This document shows, in pieces, positions 10,299 through 19,542 of a stretch of DNA of 64,000 nucleotides (positions within the stretch are counted from its first letter, which is position 1; each line of letters opens with the position of its first letter). The DNA is from Sporomusaceae bacterium FL31 (lineage in GTDB: Bacteria; Bacillota; Negativicutes; DSM-1736; Dendrosporobacteraceae), in the NCBI GenBank assembly GCA_003990955.1, contig BIFV01000008.1, forward strand, positions 489,066-553,065, given 5' to 3'. Both the position numbers and the translations under genes were made by a program. The notes under the pieces are model-generated. The model ran no database searches. It saw nothing but the letters and a program-made list of their open reading frames with translations, and was not told the DNA's origin.

Positions 10299-10856
10299 TC
10301 ACTCTGCAGGCAGCTCATAGACCGCCCGGACGCCGCCAATGAGTTTCGGGCGAGTTCGGGCAGCAATTAAGATGGCTTTGCCAATCGACTTTTGTTTTAA
10401 CCGGATCGGTACAGCCACCTGTTTTAGATGCATGCCTATTAATGTACAGCCAATATCTAAGCCCGCATGAGCCACAATCGACTCAACAACAACGGCATCC
10501 TTAAAATCACGCATAGCCCGGGCAGCCAATGCCCCCCCGGCTTTGGGCACAGGTACTACTGCAACTTGCTCCAAAGCATATTGATCCATCGTGGATCTTT
10601 CAACAACCAAAGCGCGATTCAAATGTTCACAGCATTGCACGGCCAGTAACAGCCCATGCTTGCTGCAAACGCTGCGTAAACTACTCAAGATGGTTTGTGC
10701 AGCTTCCGCCGAGCCGCCAGTACCAATTTTTTCACCAATCACTTCACTGGTACTGCAGCCAACAACCAAAATCTGACCTGCTCGTAAGCAGGCTGCTTGC
10801 ACTAATTCCTCGACTGCTTCCTGAACCTGACATCCGATTGCGGCAAGTTCTTCCAT
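10299..10856 (-). CDS. ywlG: YwlG-family (DUF436, TIGR01440) protein
   Basis: A 185-residue cytoplasmic protein of the YwlG/UPF0340 family, function unknown. The ATG at 10856 (protein begins MEELAAIG) has an AGGAGG site 8 bases upstream, which decides against the longer reading from 10877. Conserved glycine-rich segments are [19 protein letters not shown] and [16 protein letters not shown]. It lies between rpiB and glyA, the same neighbourhood as in Bacillus. Confidence 0.9.
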   Translation of the reverse strand: MEELAAIGCQVQEAVEELVQAACLRAGQILVVGCSTSEVIGEKIGTGGSAEAAQTILSSLRSVCSKHGLLLAVQCCEHLNRALVVERSTMDQYALEQVAVVPVPKAGGALAARAMRDFKDAVVVESIVAHAGLDIGCTLIGMHLKQVAVPIRLKQKSIGKAILIAARTRPKLIGGVRAVYELPAE

Positions 10857-10898
10857 GGTAAGCGCCTCCTGAATCATTACTTGAACTAAGTTTCTGGT

Positions 10899-11336
10899 TT
10901 ATGCTTCTAAATCGGAAATTTGACATACCCGGCGCGCATGTCGCCCGCCGGCAAATTCTGTGGTCAGCCATTTTTCAGCAACAGCCCGGGCTAGTCCAAA
11001 CCCAATCACACGCTCACCCATTGTCAGGATGTTTGCATCATTATGCTCTCTGGACATTTGCGCCGAAAAAACATCGTGACACAAGGCGGCTCTAATGCCT
11101 TTAATTTTATTCGCAGCAATCGCAACACCGATGCCTGTCCCGCAAATAATAATTCCCCGCGTGCATTCACCATTGGCTACAGCCTGGCCAACATTACGGG
11201 ATATTTCAGGATAATCCACCGAATCAGTGGAATATGTACCAAAATCGCGAAACTGAATGTTCATTTCACCCATCAATTGCTTGATTTCTTCTTTAAGACG
11301 AAACCCGCCATGATCACTACCAATTGCTATTAACAA
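10899..11336 (-). CDS. rpiB: Ribose-5-phosphate isomerase B
   Basis: Interconverts ribose-5-phosphate and ribulose-5-phosphate, or allose-6-phosphate in some relatives. It is 145 residues, the family length. The N-terminal GSDHGGF motif carries the phosphate-binding and catalytic Asp/His. The catalytic Cys is in IIICGTGIGVAIAANK, and the SREHNDANILTMGER stretch is intact. Its neighbours link it to serine, uracil and PRPP metabolism. Confidence 0.95.
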   Translation of the reverse strand: MLIAIGSDHGGFRLKEEIKQLMGEMNIQFRDFGTYSTDSVDYPEISRNVGQAVANGECTRGIIICGTGIGVAIAANKIKGIRAALCHDVFSAQMSREHNDANILTMGERVIGFGLARAVAEKWLTTEFAGGRHARRVCQISDLEA

Positions 11337-11375
11337 AAAAATACCTCCCGCAATCCTATTTTTACTTTCATTACT

Positions 11376-11849
11376 TTACGCTTTTTTTCCTGCTAAATCA
11401 ACAATTTTTCCCCAGGATCGCTCAATCAATTGTTCGATTTGTTCTGCACACGCTTGATAAACGGCAGTGCTGCCGCCAAAAGGATCAGCAACTTGACTAG
11501 CCTCCCCAGCAAACTCAGCCAGTGTATATAATTTATGTCCGGCTTCCGGAACTGCCTCCAGAATGGCCCATTTATGACCTGCTGTCATAGTAAGTACGAT
11601 GTCAGCAGCTTCAATATATTCGGGCAGCAATGGCCGGGAATAATGACCAGTCAAGTCAATGCCTTTAGAGCTCATAGCAATATGGGCTCCTGGCGATGCC
11701 GGAAACTCATCGCCAGCTGAAGTTCCAGCTGACAGGACAAGTATTTTGTCCAGCAAACCATTCTGCCGGATTTTTTCTTTTAAAAGAGCCTCTGCCATAG
11801 GACTACGGCAGGTATTTCCTGTACAAACAAACAATATTCGCAGCATCAT
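11376..11849 (-). CDS. ywlE: Low-molecular-weight protein phosphatase, YwlE (arginine phosphatase) type
   Basis: A 157-residue phosphatase with the LMW-PTP P-loop FVCTGNTCRSPMAEALL and the general-acid Asp in VADPFGGS. A Thr (CTGNT) instead of the Ile common in tyrosine phosphatases is the feature associated with phospho-arginine selectivity in B. subtilis YwlE. No McsB arginine kinase is in this window, so the substrate is inferred. The ATG pair at the start is ambiguous by one codon. Confidence 0.88.
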   Translation of the reverse strand: MMLRILFVCTGNTCRSPMAEALLKEKIRQNGLLDKILVLSAGTSAGDEFPASPGAHIAMSSKGIDLTGHYSRPLLPEYIEAADIVLTMTAGHKWAILEAVPEAGHKLYTLAEFAGEASQVADPFGGSTAVYQACAEQIEQLIERSWGKIVDLAGKKA

Positions 11850-11922
11850 CTTTACCCTCCAAAAGCTAGTATATCCGATACTGCCTTCATTTTATCATAG
11901 CTGTATCTGATCCTAAAGTTAT

Positions 11923-12531
11923 TTATGTTAACATATGCCACAAAACATGAACTCCCAAGCCAATCAGCACGACTCCGCCAATCAATTCCGATCTTTGCCC
12001 TAAATAGCGGCCAGCTCGCCGGCCTAGTACCAACCCTAGAATTGCGATAGAAAAAATAACAATCCCCAATATCGTGCTTAGTTTGAATAAATCAACATCC
12101 ATCATCCCGAGACTAAAGCCGGCTGCCAAAGCATCTACACTAACACTTGCAGCCAAAACCATTAAAGCTACGCCTTTAAGCGGATGACTCTTGCCACTTT
12201 CGCGGCTGTCACCTGCCAAGTTTTCTTTAATCATATACAAACCCAGACCGACTAAAACCAGCGCCCCCAGGATACTGGCCCAATTCTCCATCAGGATAAC
12301 AGGACAGTCGCTATGATAGCTGCCAACATGCTCTACCACATTTCCCAGCCAATGACCGATATGATAACCAGCTAAAATCATCACAATATGGAAAACAGCA
12401 AAGACGATGGCTGCCCGGAGAATAATGCGCAGCCTCACCCGGTTCATACCAATCGGAATAGCCACTGAAAATAAATCAGTACCTAATGCCACACTTAAGA
12501 CCAATAACTCGAATCCGCCCAATTCCCTCAC
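11923..12531 (-). CDS. mntP: MntP/YwlD-type manganese efflux membrane protein
   Basis: About 200 residues with six predicted membrane helices arranged as two three-helix repeats. The paired motifs ALGTDLFSVAIPIGM near the start and AASVSVDALAAGFSLGM near 135 are typical of the MntP (UPF0059) family, which exports Mn2+. The start is uncertain: GTG at 12531, or TTG at 12522 directly behind GGAGGTGAGG. It lies between sua5 and ywlE, as ywlD does in Bacillus. No manganese riboswitch is visible upstream. Confidence 0.82.
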   Translation of the reverse strand: MRELGGFELLVLSVALGTDLFSVAIPIGMNRVRLRIILRAAIVFAVFHIVMILAGYHIGHWLGNVVEHVGSYHSDCPVILMENWASILGALVLVGLGLYMIKENLAGDSRESGKSHPLKGVALMVLAASVSVDALAAGFSLGMMDVDLFKLSTILGIVIFSIAILGLVLGRRAGRYLGQRSELIGGVVLIGLGVHVLWHMLT

Positions 12532-12578
12532 CTCCGCTCCTAATGTATATGAACAGAGCGAAAGGGATATACATCGAC

Positions 12579-13625
12579 TTAAACCTTTAAAATATGATAA
12601 CCACTGGCTTTGCGCAAACGGTTCATGACAGCTAAGCCCAAACCATTCTCGCTAATTCCTTCGGCATAAATGACATCAACCGGATGCGCATCAAAATACC
12701 GGAGTGCTTCATAGAGATTGGCTGCAATATCTGCCGGTGAAGTCCGTTTCCCGTAACTTGCGACAATAACCTCAGACTGAAGCTGTTCAGCTGTTTCACC
12801 GCTAACAACAGCACCAACCGTTTTACCAGCACTCAAACTATGCTGAATTTCCGCAGCCAGTCTGGCGATAAGCGGGGCAACTTCCCCTTCCAGTACAATC
12901 ATCGGCGCATTGGGTGCATAATGGGTATATTTCATTCCCGGTGACTTGGGTATAGCCTGTTCGCCTCCCAAGGTGGGATCAATTTCAATATCTCCTAACA
13001 CATCGATTAACATTTCTAGGGTAATCCCGCCAGGCCGCAGCAGTGTGGGCACCGTAGTCGTACAATCGATGACCGTCGATTCAAGGCCAATGTTGGATGA
13101 ACCGGCATCAATAATAAGCTCAATTCTGTCATCTAGGTCAGCCAGAACAGCTTGAGCAGTGGTGGGACTAGGCCGGCCTGAGGTATTGGCACTGGGAGCA
13201 GCAACAGGAACTCCGGCCAAGCGGATCAATTCGCGAGCCACCAAGGAGTCAGGCATCCGAATGGCTACAGTATCCAAGCCGCCTGTTACAGCATTAGGAA
13301 TAATCGGACTGCGTTTGAATATGATGGTGAGCGGTCCCGGCCAAAATCGTTCCATCAGTGCCCGCGCATTAGTAGGAACAGCCTGGACTAGTTTTGCTAG
13401 TTCGTCTTGACCTGCAATATGTAAAATTAATGGATTATCCGAAGGACGTCCCTTAGCCCGGTAGATACCGGCAACAGCTTGTTCATCCAGACCATTGGCA
13501 CCCAAACCATATACTGTCTCGGTTGGAAAAGCCACTAAGCCTCCCCGGCGCAGGATGACAGCTGCGTGGTCTAACACGCTGGCATCAGGCTTATCTTTAT
13601 CAACATGATAATACTCTGTTCGCAC
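12579..13625 (-). CDS. sua5: L-threonylcarbamoyladenylate synthase, Sua5/YwlC type
   Basis: Makes threonylcarbamoyl-AMP from Thr, bicarbonate and ATP for the t6A37 modification of ANN-decoding tRNAs. It is 348 residues from the GTG at 13625, placed 6 bases after AGGAGG. The YrdC domain (about 20-200) shows FPTETVYGLGAN, KGRPSDNPL and APSANTSGRPSPT. The C-terminal Sua5 domain follows the KSPGMKYTHYAP linker, distinguishing it from the shorter TsaC. It is 10 bases downstream of prmC. Confidence 0.95.
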   Translation of the reverse strand: MRTEYYHVDKDKPDASVLDHAAVILRRGGLVAFPTETVYGLGANGLDEQAVAGIYRAKGRPSDNPLILHIAGQDELAKLVQAVPTNARALMERFWPGPLTIIFKRSPIIPNAVTGGLDTVAIRMPDSLVARELIRLAGVPVAAPSANTSGRPSPTTAQAVLADLDDRIELIIDAGSSNIGLESTVIDCTTTVPTLLRPGGITLEMLIDVLGDIEIDPTLGGEQAIPKSPGMKYTHYAPNAPMIVLEGEVAPLIARLAAEIQHSLSAGKTVGAVVSGETAEQLQSEVIVASYGKRTSPADIAANLYEALRYFDAHPVDVIYAEGISENGLGLAVMNRLRKASGYHILKV

Positions 13626-13635
13626 AGCGCACCTC

Positions 13636-14502
13636 CTAATTTCTTTGGAATAAAACCACACGGTCGATACCACCGTAATCTTTGATGATCCCAGCAAAGG
13701 CAAGCTGCTCCACTGGCGCAGCCAAAGCTGCTACTGCCTGCGCTTGGTGAATACCAACCTCAAGTGCCAGGAAGCCGCCCGTATTTAAGTAATGAGCAGC
13801 ATCCCGGACAATCCGGCGATAAAACTCTAATCCGTCAGGGCCGCCTGCCAGAGCCAGGTGCGGTTCCTGCTTCACCTCTTGGGTCAGCTCCTGAATATCC
13901 TGATCCGGAATGTACGGTGGATTGGATATGATGGCATCGAAAGTTTGTCCAGTCACAGGCTGATAGAGATCACCCTGGCAAAGTGTCAAGCGGCTGGCAA
14001 CCTGATTTTTCTCGGCATTGTTCTGAGCAATGACCAGTGCTTGATCTGAAATATCGACCGCTACTCCAGTGGCGGTTGGCAAATTAGCTAATAAGGAAAC
14101 AATAATGGCTCCGCTGCCTGTACCAAGATCCAATAAGGCAGGCTGCTCAAACCCGTGCAGCTTTTCCAGGACAGCTTCCACTAAAATCTCAGTATCCGGA
14201 CGCGGAATGAGCACCGCCGGGGTCACACAAAACTCCAGCCCCATAAATTCTTTACAGCCCGTGATATAGGCAACAGGCATCCGGGCAACCCGCTTTTTGA
14301 CAGCTTCCCGGTAAGCCGTCAATTCATGTGCTTGAAGCGGTTGATCAAAATTCACATAAAGTTGAATCCGTTCCCGCTCCAGGATATGGGAAAGCAGTAC
14401 TTCGGCATCAAGGCGCGGATTCTCCACGCCCTTTTCAGCAAAGTACTGCCCGGTCCATGTTAAAATACTGCCAATCGTCCAAGGTGCATTTGTTTTGTTC
14501 AT
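13636..14502 (-). CDS. prmC: Release factor glutamine methyltransferase PrmC
   Basis: Methylates the Gln of the GGQ motif of release factors, using SAM. It is 288 residues from the ATG at 14502, one base after the prfA stop; a TTG three codons earlier overlaps prfA. The SAM-binding loop LDLGTGSGAI and catalytic NPPYIP motif are clear, and RPDTE near 110 is typical of PrmC. Its target prfA is directly upstream. Confidence 0.96.
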   Translation of the reverse strand: MNKTNAPWTIGSILTWTGQYFAEKGVENPRLDAEVLLSHILERERIQLYVNFDQPLQAHELTAYREAVKKRVARMPVAYITGCKEFMGLEFCVTPAVLIPRPDTEILVEAVLEKLHGFEQPALLDLGTGSGAIIVSLLANLPTATGVAVDISDQALVIAQNNAEKNQVASRLTLCQGDLYQPVTGQTFDAIISNPPYIPDQDIQELTQEVKQEPHLALAGGPDGLEFYRRIVRDAAHYLNTGGFLALEVGIHQAQAVAALAAPVEQLAFAGIIKDYGGIDRVVLFQRN

Positions 14503-14503
14503 G

Positions 14504-15571
14504 CTATTCAACCTGTTTTAGTTTTTCGCTTTGATCTGCGGTAATGAGCGCAGTAATCAATTCTTCGATATCGCCGTTAAGCACAAAATCTAGTTTATGC
14601 AGCGTAATGCCAATCCGGTGATCGGTCACCCGGCCCTGTGGAAAATTGTAAGTCCGAATGCGTTCACTGCGATCGCCTGTACCCACCTGGCTTTTGCGGT
14701 TTTCGGCCACCTCTGCCCGTTGTTCCTCTTGGGCAAGCTCCAATAATTTTGCACGCAGCACGCGCATGGCTTTATCACGGTTTTTCAACTGGGATTTTTC
14801 GTCCTGGCACTGAACCACAACTCCTGTTGGTAAATGGGTAATCCGGACTGCCGACTCAGTCTTATTGACATGCTGACCGCCAGCGCCGCTGGCACAATAC
14901 GTGTCAATGCGTAATTCGTTTTGATTGATGGAGACTTCCACATCTTCAGCCTCCGGCAATACAGCTACCGTCACTGTTGAGGTGTGAATCCGCCCGCTCG
15001 ACTCAGTGGTAGGCACACGCTGAACCCGGTGAACACCGCTTTCATATTTTAGCTTGCTATAGGCGCCATAGCCGTCGATGACAAATACGACTTCCTTAAA
15101 GCCACCCAGTCCGGTAGGATTGGAATCCAGCAATTCGGTGCGCCAGCCCTGGTTTTCCGCATACCGCGTATACATCCGGAATAAGTCCCCGGCAAACAGT
15201 GCCGCTTCATCCCCGCCAGCACCGCCGCGGATTTCAACAATAACACTTTTGTCGTCATTAGGGTCCTTCGGCAATAACAATACCGACAACTCTTCTTCTA
15301 ATTTCACGTTCTTGTCTTTCATCTCAGAAAACTCAGCTTCAACCATATCCCGGAAATCGTCATCCAGTTTTTCTTTCAGCATTTCCCGAGCCTCAGTCAA
15401 AGCCTGTTGGACTTGCTTATATTCCCGAAATTTCGTGACAATTTCCGTAAGTTTGGCATGTTCACGGGTATATTTCTGCCACTCATTCATATCGCTCATG
15501 ATAGCCGGATCACTAATCAGTGATTCCAGCTCCATATATTTATCTTCAACTGCCTGCAGTTTATCAAGCAC
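14504..15571 (-). CDS. prfA: Peptide chain release factor 1
   Basis: Recognises UAA and UAG and triggers peptide release at the ribosome. It is 355 residues from the GTG at 15571, which follows GAGGTGA by 5-6 bases and gives the usual [12 protein letters not shown] terminus; the GTG at 15580 would overlap that site. The catalytic GGQ is in [15 protein letters not shown]. The tripeptide anticodon region around [19 protein letters not shown] is intact. Confidence 0.96.
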   Translation of the reverse strand: MLDKLQAVEDKYMELESLISDPAIMSDMNEWQKYTREHAKLTEIVTKFREYKQVQQALTEAREMLKEKLDDDFRDMVEAEFSEMKDKNVKLEEELSVLLLPKDPNDDKSVIVEIRGGAGGDEAALFAGDLFRMYTRYAENQGWRTELLDSNPTGLGGFKEVVFVIDGYGAYSKLKYESGVHRVQRVPTTESSGRIHTSTVTVAVLPEAEDVEVSINQNELRIDTYCASGAGGQHVNKTESAVRITHLPTGVVVQCQDEKSQLKNRDKAMRVLRAKLLELAQEEQRAEVAENRKSQVGTGDRSERIRTYNFPQGRVTDHRIGITLHKLDFVLNGDIEELITALITADQSEKLKQVE

Positions 15572-15616
15572 AAATTTCACCTCATCATAAAAATAAAACG
15601 GAGAGCAACCTTCTTA

Positions 15617-15711
15617 TTAACCACAGCGTACGCAGAGGAGGATGATTCATGTTCTAAGCGTGATAACATCGCGCTTCCCTTCGTGTCCACTTTGCGTACT
15701 CTGCGGTTCAA
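15617..15711. repeat. Intergenic repeat with inverted ends (copy 1)
   Basis: The ends AACCACAGCGTACGCAGAG (15619-15637) and TTTGCGTACTCTGCGGTT (about 15691-15708) are imperfect inverted repeats. An inner hairpin AGCGTGATAACATCGCGCT (15657-15675) is repeated almost exactly near 29640. It lies between prfA and the DUF1385 gene. Confidence 0.65.
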
Positions 15712-15729
15712 CGTCGTTATTCCCTGGTA

Positions 15730-16608
15730 TTAAGCCTCAAGTGTGGCTGGCTGTTCAGGACGGACTTCTTCCAGCGCCCGGATAGCCACTTCGATTTGAT
15801 CATCGCTTGGTTCGCGGGTAGTCAGTTTCTGCAGCCACAGTCCAGGCATCATGACCCATTGTACAAGCGCATTGTCGCTTCTTCCGGCAAAGCGGATAAT
15901 CTCATAAGAGATTCCGGCAACAAGCGGCATGAGCACAATCCGCGATACAATCCGCAGCCATAAATCCGGCCAGCCAAGAAAAGCGAACATGATAATACTC
16001 ACAACCATGACAATAAGCAAAAAAGCTGTTCCGCAGCGCGGATGCAGTGTACTAAAACCACGTACATTTTCAACCGTAAGCGGCACTCCCGCCTCGTAGG
16101 CATGAATGGTTTTATGCTCAGCACCATGGTATTCAAATACCCGTTGAATATCTTTCATTCGGGAGATCCCATAAATGTAAGCAAAGAAAATCCCCATCCG
16201 CAATCCACCCTCAGCCAGGTTAAGCAATCGCGAGTCAGTAATCGCACTATGGATATATTTTGCCGCATAAGTCGGAATGATAACAAACAACACAATCGCC
16301 AAACATAATGAGAATGCCATGGTCATGGCTAACTCTTTATCAGTAAGTTCCTCACCTTCATCACCAGCCGCTTGGGCAGAGAATGACAAAGCTTTTAACC
16401 CATGGATTAGCGATTCAGCCAGCGCGACAACCCCGCGCAGCATAGGTTTTTTTAGGATTGGATACCGTTCAGTAATTGAGGATAATTTTTCCTTCTTCAC
16501 ATTGATGCTGCCTGATGGCTCACGCACCGCAGTTGCAATATGGACAGGACCACGCATCATAACTCCTTCAATGACAGCCTGACCGCCAATATTAACTTTT
16601 GTTTTCAC
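15730..16608 (-). CDS. yqhQ: DUF1385 (YqhQ-family) membrane protein
   Basis: Membrane protein of unknown biochemical role, about 292 residues from the GTG at 16608 (behind GGGAGGGAATACC). Family hallmarks are the N-terminal GGQAVIEGVMMRGP motif, FEYHGAEHKTIHAYE and LHPRCGTAFL in the middle, with four to five membrane helices between and after. In many Firmicutes it lies next to rpmE, prmC and prfA, as here, suggesting a link to the translation cluster by position only. Confidence 0.88.
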   Translation of the reverse strand: MKTKVNIGGQAVIEGVMMRGPVHIATAVREPSGSINVKKEKLSSITERYPILKKPMLRGVVALAESLIHGLKALSFSAQAAGDEGEELTDKELAMTMAFSLCLAIVLFVIIPTYAAKYIHSAITDSRLLNLAEGGLRMGIFFAYIYGISRMKDIQRVFEYHGAEHKTIHAYEAGVPLTVENVRGFSTLHPRCGTAFLLIVMVVSIIMFAFLGWPDLWLRIVSRIVLMPLVAGISYEIIRFAGRSDNALVQWVMMPGLWLQKLTTREPSDDQIEVAIRALEEVRPEQPATLEA

Positions 16609-16641
16609 GGTATTCCCTCCCTTAGCTAGCTTAATATATGA

Positions 16642-16763
16642 ATTAACCACAGAAGTCACAGTGTTCACAGAGTGGTCACGAAGGATAATTCGGCACCAGC
16701 AACTGGCGCAAATAATAGCATCTCAACGTTCCCTCTGCGTACTCTGTGTACCCTGTGGTTCAA
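16642..16763. repeat. Intergenic repeat with inverted ends (copy 2)
   Basis: AACCACAGAAGTCACAGTG with further CACAGAG units at the left is mirrored by CTCTGCGTACTCTGTGTACC and CTGTGGTTCAA at the right. It is related to the element at 15617-15711 and separates rpmE from the DUF1385 gene. It may contribute a hairpin between them. Confidence 0.65.
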
Positions 16764-16783
16764 TGATGTCTCATTATAAATGA

Positions 16784-16805
16784 AGCAGAGCATTGCTGCT
16801 CTGCT
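16784..16805 (-). terminator. Weak terminator-like hairpin after rpmE
   Basis: AGCAGAG (16784-16790) pairs with CTCTGCT (16799-16805) just after the rpmE stop. The T tract is poor, so efficiency is doubtful. Confidence 0.4.
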
Positions 16806-16816
16806 GCCCATTTACC

Positions 16817-17014
16817 TTATTTACCGTAACGTTTATTGAATTTCTCAACACGTCCGCCGGCTGAAATGTTACGCTGCTGGCCAGTAAAGAACGGATGACA
16901 TTTTGAGCATACGTCCACACGTAGTTCTTTTTTAATAGAACCTGTAGTAAAAGTGTTACCACAACCGCAGATTACTTTCGCTTCGTTATAAGCTGGATGA
17001 ATTTTCTCTTTCAT
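16817..17014 (-). CDS. rpmE: 50S ribosomal protein bL31 (zinc-binding form)
   Basis: A 65-residue ribosomal protein starting MKEKIHPAY at the ATG at 17014 (GAGGTG ribosome site). The Cys residues in ICGCGN and the [10 protein letters not shown] motif form the zinc site of the C+ paralogue, which also ties it to zinc homeostasis. The motif NKRYG closes the protein. Its own promoter and a leader of about 90 bases precede it. Confidence 0.96.
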   Translation of the reverse strand: MKEKIHPAYNEAKVICGCGNTFTTGSIKKELRVDVCSKCHPFFTGQQRNISAGGRVEKFNKRYGK

Positions 17015-17029
17015 TATCTTGCACCTCAC

Positions 17030-17139
17030 TTTGTACCCCGAGCGGCAGGGTTTTAATATTGTTAAATGCCTCGGGCATTAGATAAAGCCACTTAGGTTTA
17101 TTACCAGACAATTATAGCATACCGTAATATGTTGCGCAA
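17030..17139 (-). promoter_or_regulatory. rpmE promoter and possible structured leader
   Basis: On the minus strand TTGCGC (17134-17139) and TATAAT (17111-17116) are 17 bases apart. The leader of about 90 bases contains ATGCC/GGCAT and CCCGAG/CTCGGG complementary segments, so it could be a ribosomal-protein autoregulatory leader. Promoter call good; the leader function is inference. Confidence 0.6.
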
Positions 17140-17142
17140 CAA

Positions 17143-18387
17143 TTATTCCCCACTTTTAGTAATATAATGGCTGAAGCTACCAATGGTAATTTCAGGAAAT
17201 CTTTCTTTTAGCTTGGTTAAAAAGGTTTTAACCCCAAAAGGCTTTTGCTGCTGTACTGGCATGATGGCTAAAAATGCATCAGGATCAACATTAAGATTGC
17301 GTAATTGTATCATATCTACCTTGGTCTCAGCAAGAAACTCCAGCCAAGCATCCACTTCTTCCGGACGATCATTCAGCCCGGGGAAGGAGAGCATATTCAG
17401 CGATACATAGACACCTTTGGCCTTTGCATAGCAAATTGACGCTTTAACATCTTCCAGGCTGTAGTTGCAGCGATAATAGGCCTGATATGTTTCTTCTTGA
17501 GCACTGATAATACTGACCCGCATGGTATCAAGCCCGGCATCCACAATTTTCTTGATACCAGCCGTATAGCCTGCATTGGTATTCATATTGATTTGACCCC
17601 GGCCAGTTCTGGCTCGAATGAGCTGAATACCGGCTGCAATGGCTTCAGCCGCCAATGAGGGTTCCCCTTCGCAGCCTTGACCAAAACTAATAATGGCATC
17701 CGGTGCATGGCTTAAATGATAACTTCCTACGTCAGCGATTTCCTCAGCTGTCGGCGTAAAGTCAATCCGGCTTTGCGGCGACGGACAGCATTCAGAAGGC
17801 TGCAGCGAAATACAGCCAAAACAATTGGCATTACACACGGGTGAAGTGGGAATACCAGCTTCCCAGCGACGATAAAATAAATTCTGTGCCGTACAGCAAT
17901 GCCATTTTAATGAACAGTTCGCCACTTGCTCGACAATACGATTGCCACGCAAATCCTTTTTCACTTTTGTAACCAGCTTCTTAAGTTCCGGCGTATTGTA
18001 ATGATACGGATGCCATTTTGCATTTTCATCACTCGGCACTGCAGCCACATAAAGCTCATCTTGATAAAGAGCCACCGCAGCATAGCCATACAGCGGTAAC
18101 ACCGGAGCTGCAGCCTTCTTGAGAAATGCCGGGATATGAGTACGTGTGTAGCCGACTGGTAAAATTGCAGCCACAGCCATCAGATTACCTGTGATTGGCA
18201 GCACATGCCCGTCCTCAGCACCAATTGCCTGCCGGCCTGGCAGGTACATAAGATCAGCACCTTCCGGCAGGGGAATCATATCTTCCAGCGCCAGCACAAC
18301 GTCTTCTGCGCCCACTCTCCCTACCGCCTGATAACCAGGGGCATCATAAATTTCTCCATTTTTATCAGCATATAACGCTGTTAACAT
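17143..18387 (-). CDS. Radical SAM protein of unknown substrate
   Basis: About 414 residues from the ATG at 18387 (GGAGTGATAGA ahead). A cluster-binding CxxxCxxC (VCNANCFGC) lies near residue 192, well after a 180-residue N-terminal region that is not typical of short radical SAM enzymes. Additional Cys-rich stretches are ANCSLKWHCC and LQPSECCPS. The SAM-side GQGCEGEPS and the INMNTNAGY beta strand support the fold. No partner gene identifies a substrate. It is transcribed divergently from the chemoreceptor gene. Confidence 0.85.
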   Translation of the reverse strand: MLTALYADKNGEIYDAPGYQAVGRVGAEDVVLALEDMIPLPEGADLMYLPGRQAIGAEDGHVLPITGNLMAVAAILPVGYTRTHIPAFLKKAAAPVLPLYGYAAVALYQDELYVAAVPSDENAKWHPYHYNTPELKKLVTKVKKDLRGNRIVEQVANCSLKWHCCTAQNLFYRRWEAGIPTSPVCNANCFGCISLQPSECCPSPQSRIDFTPTAEEIADVGSYHLSHAPDAIISFGQGCEGEPSLAAEAIAAGIQLIRARTGRGQINMNTNAGYTAGIKKIVDAGLDTMRVSIISAQEETYQAYYRCNYSLEDVKASICYAKAKGVYVSLNMLSFPGLNDRPEEVDAWLEFLAETKVDMIQLRNLNVDPDAFLAIMPVQQQKPFGVKTFLTKLKERFPEITIGSFSHYITKSGE

Positions 18388-18675
18388 TCTATCACTCCAT
18401 TTTGAATCCACAATAAAACTTCATAATTGTCTACATGCAGCAACCATGATATTTTACAATCAGCCGCATTCGTTTCACCGCAATTGATATCTTTCTACAT
18501 TTTATTATAGCATGTCTCCTATAAATCGCCTATAACCGCTGTTTTCCAACATAAAAGTCTGATGTAAATTGATGGAATTTTTTTCAGAATTATTGCAAAA
18601 TTGGAGGTTATATCCAATATTTATCGAATTAGATAGTATACATTTTAAAGAAACATTCAAAGGATGTGTATTGCA
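18388..18675. other. Divergent intergenic region, no clear gene
   Basis: About 290 AT-rich bases separate the radical SAM gene (minus) from the chemoreceptor-like gene (plus). I see no convincing small gene or riboswitch and no well-spaced sigma-A promoter. It must hold promoters for both directions. Confidence 0.5.
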
Positions 18676-19539
18676 GTGGGAGAAACGACATTATTGGACT
18701 CATTCGTACAAATTGCTAAATATGTCCCTCAACTGTTAAGCGGTAAAGTTGGCATGGTCGTAAGTGACCATGAGAAGTGGCTGGTGTCTTATTCGATACC
18801 TGAACTAAAAGGACAAGTTGTTGCTGGTGAAAGAATTAAACCCGGCGCTGCCGTACACCAAGCCATGCAGAAACAACGCCGCGTTGTGGTCGAAGTTTCC
18901 AAAGAGGTCTATGGTATTCCCTATATTGCCATCAGCATGCCAATCATGGATAATGCCGGAAAAATTCTCGGGGCTGTAGCCGTGCACGAGTCCCTGGAGC
19001 GCAAGGAAGTGCTGCAAGATGCTGCCGGTCATCTTTCCAGTTCAGCCAATGTGCTTTCGTCTGCTTTGCAGTCCATTCTCGCCCAGGCCCAAGAGCTAGC
19101 CGCCAGCGGCCAATATTTAAAAGAACTTGCCGTCCAGGCGAATAAAGAAGTTGGTGAAACCGACTCTGTCATTAGTTTTATAAAAAATGTTGCCAGTCAA
19201 ACCAATCTGCTAGGGCTGAATGCTGCCATCGAAGCGGCACGGGTTGGTGAGCAAGGGCGCGGCTTTGGCGTTGTGGCCGAGGAAGTCCGTAAACTTGCGG
19301 TCAATAGTTCCAGTTCAGCAACGCAAATCACGACCACCCTCAAACGCATCAGCGAATCCATTCAAAAAATCACGCAGGAAATCACGCAAATCGACTCAGT
19401 CAATCAGCATCAGGCCACTACTATTGAAAAGCTCACTGGTCAAAGTCAGGAACTCTTGGAAATGTCGGCAAAACTGGCCAACTTAGCTGCCGAATTAAAT
19501 GCCGACCAGAAATGCAACGAGACTTCCTGTAGTTTCTAA
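18676..19539 (+). CDS. Soluble methyl-accepting chemotaxis-type signalling protein
   Basis: About 287 residues from a GTG at 18676 (AAGGAT ahead); the ATG at 18664 is an alternative. There is no membrane segment. The N-terminal 130 residues form a small sensor domain ([16 protein letters not shown] onward). The C-terminal half has the MCP hairpin tip with [20 protein letters not shown] and [13 protein letters not shown], which docks CheA/CheW. The protein is short for an MCP, with few methylation-helix heptads. The DUF1848 gene follows after 3 bases and is likely co-transcribed. Confidence 0.85.
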   Translation: MGETTLLDSFVQIAKYVPQLLSGKVGMVVSDHEKWLVSYSIPELKGQVVAGERIKPGAAVHQAMQKQRRVVVEVSKEVYGIPYIAISMPIMDNAGKILGAVAVHESLERKEVLQDAAGHLSSSANVLSSALQSILAQAQELAASGQYLKELAVQANKEVGETDSVISFIKNVASQTNLLGLNAAIEAARVGEQGRGFGVVAEEVRKLAVNSSSSATQITTTLKRISESIQKITQEITQIDSVNQHQATTIEKLTGQSQELLEMSAKLANLAAELNADQKCNETSCSF

Positions 19540-19542
19540 GTT

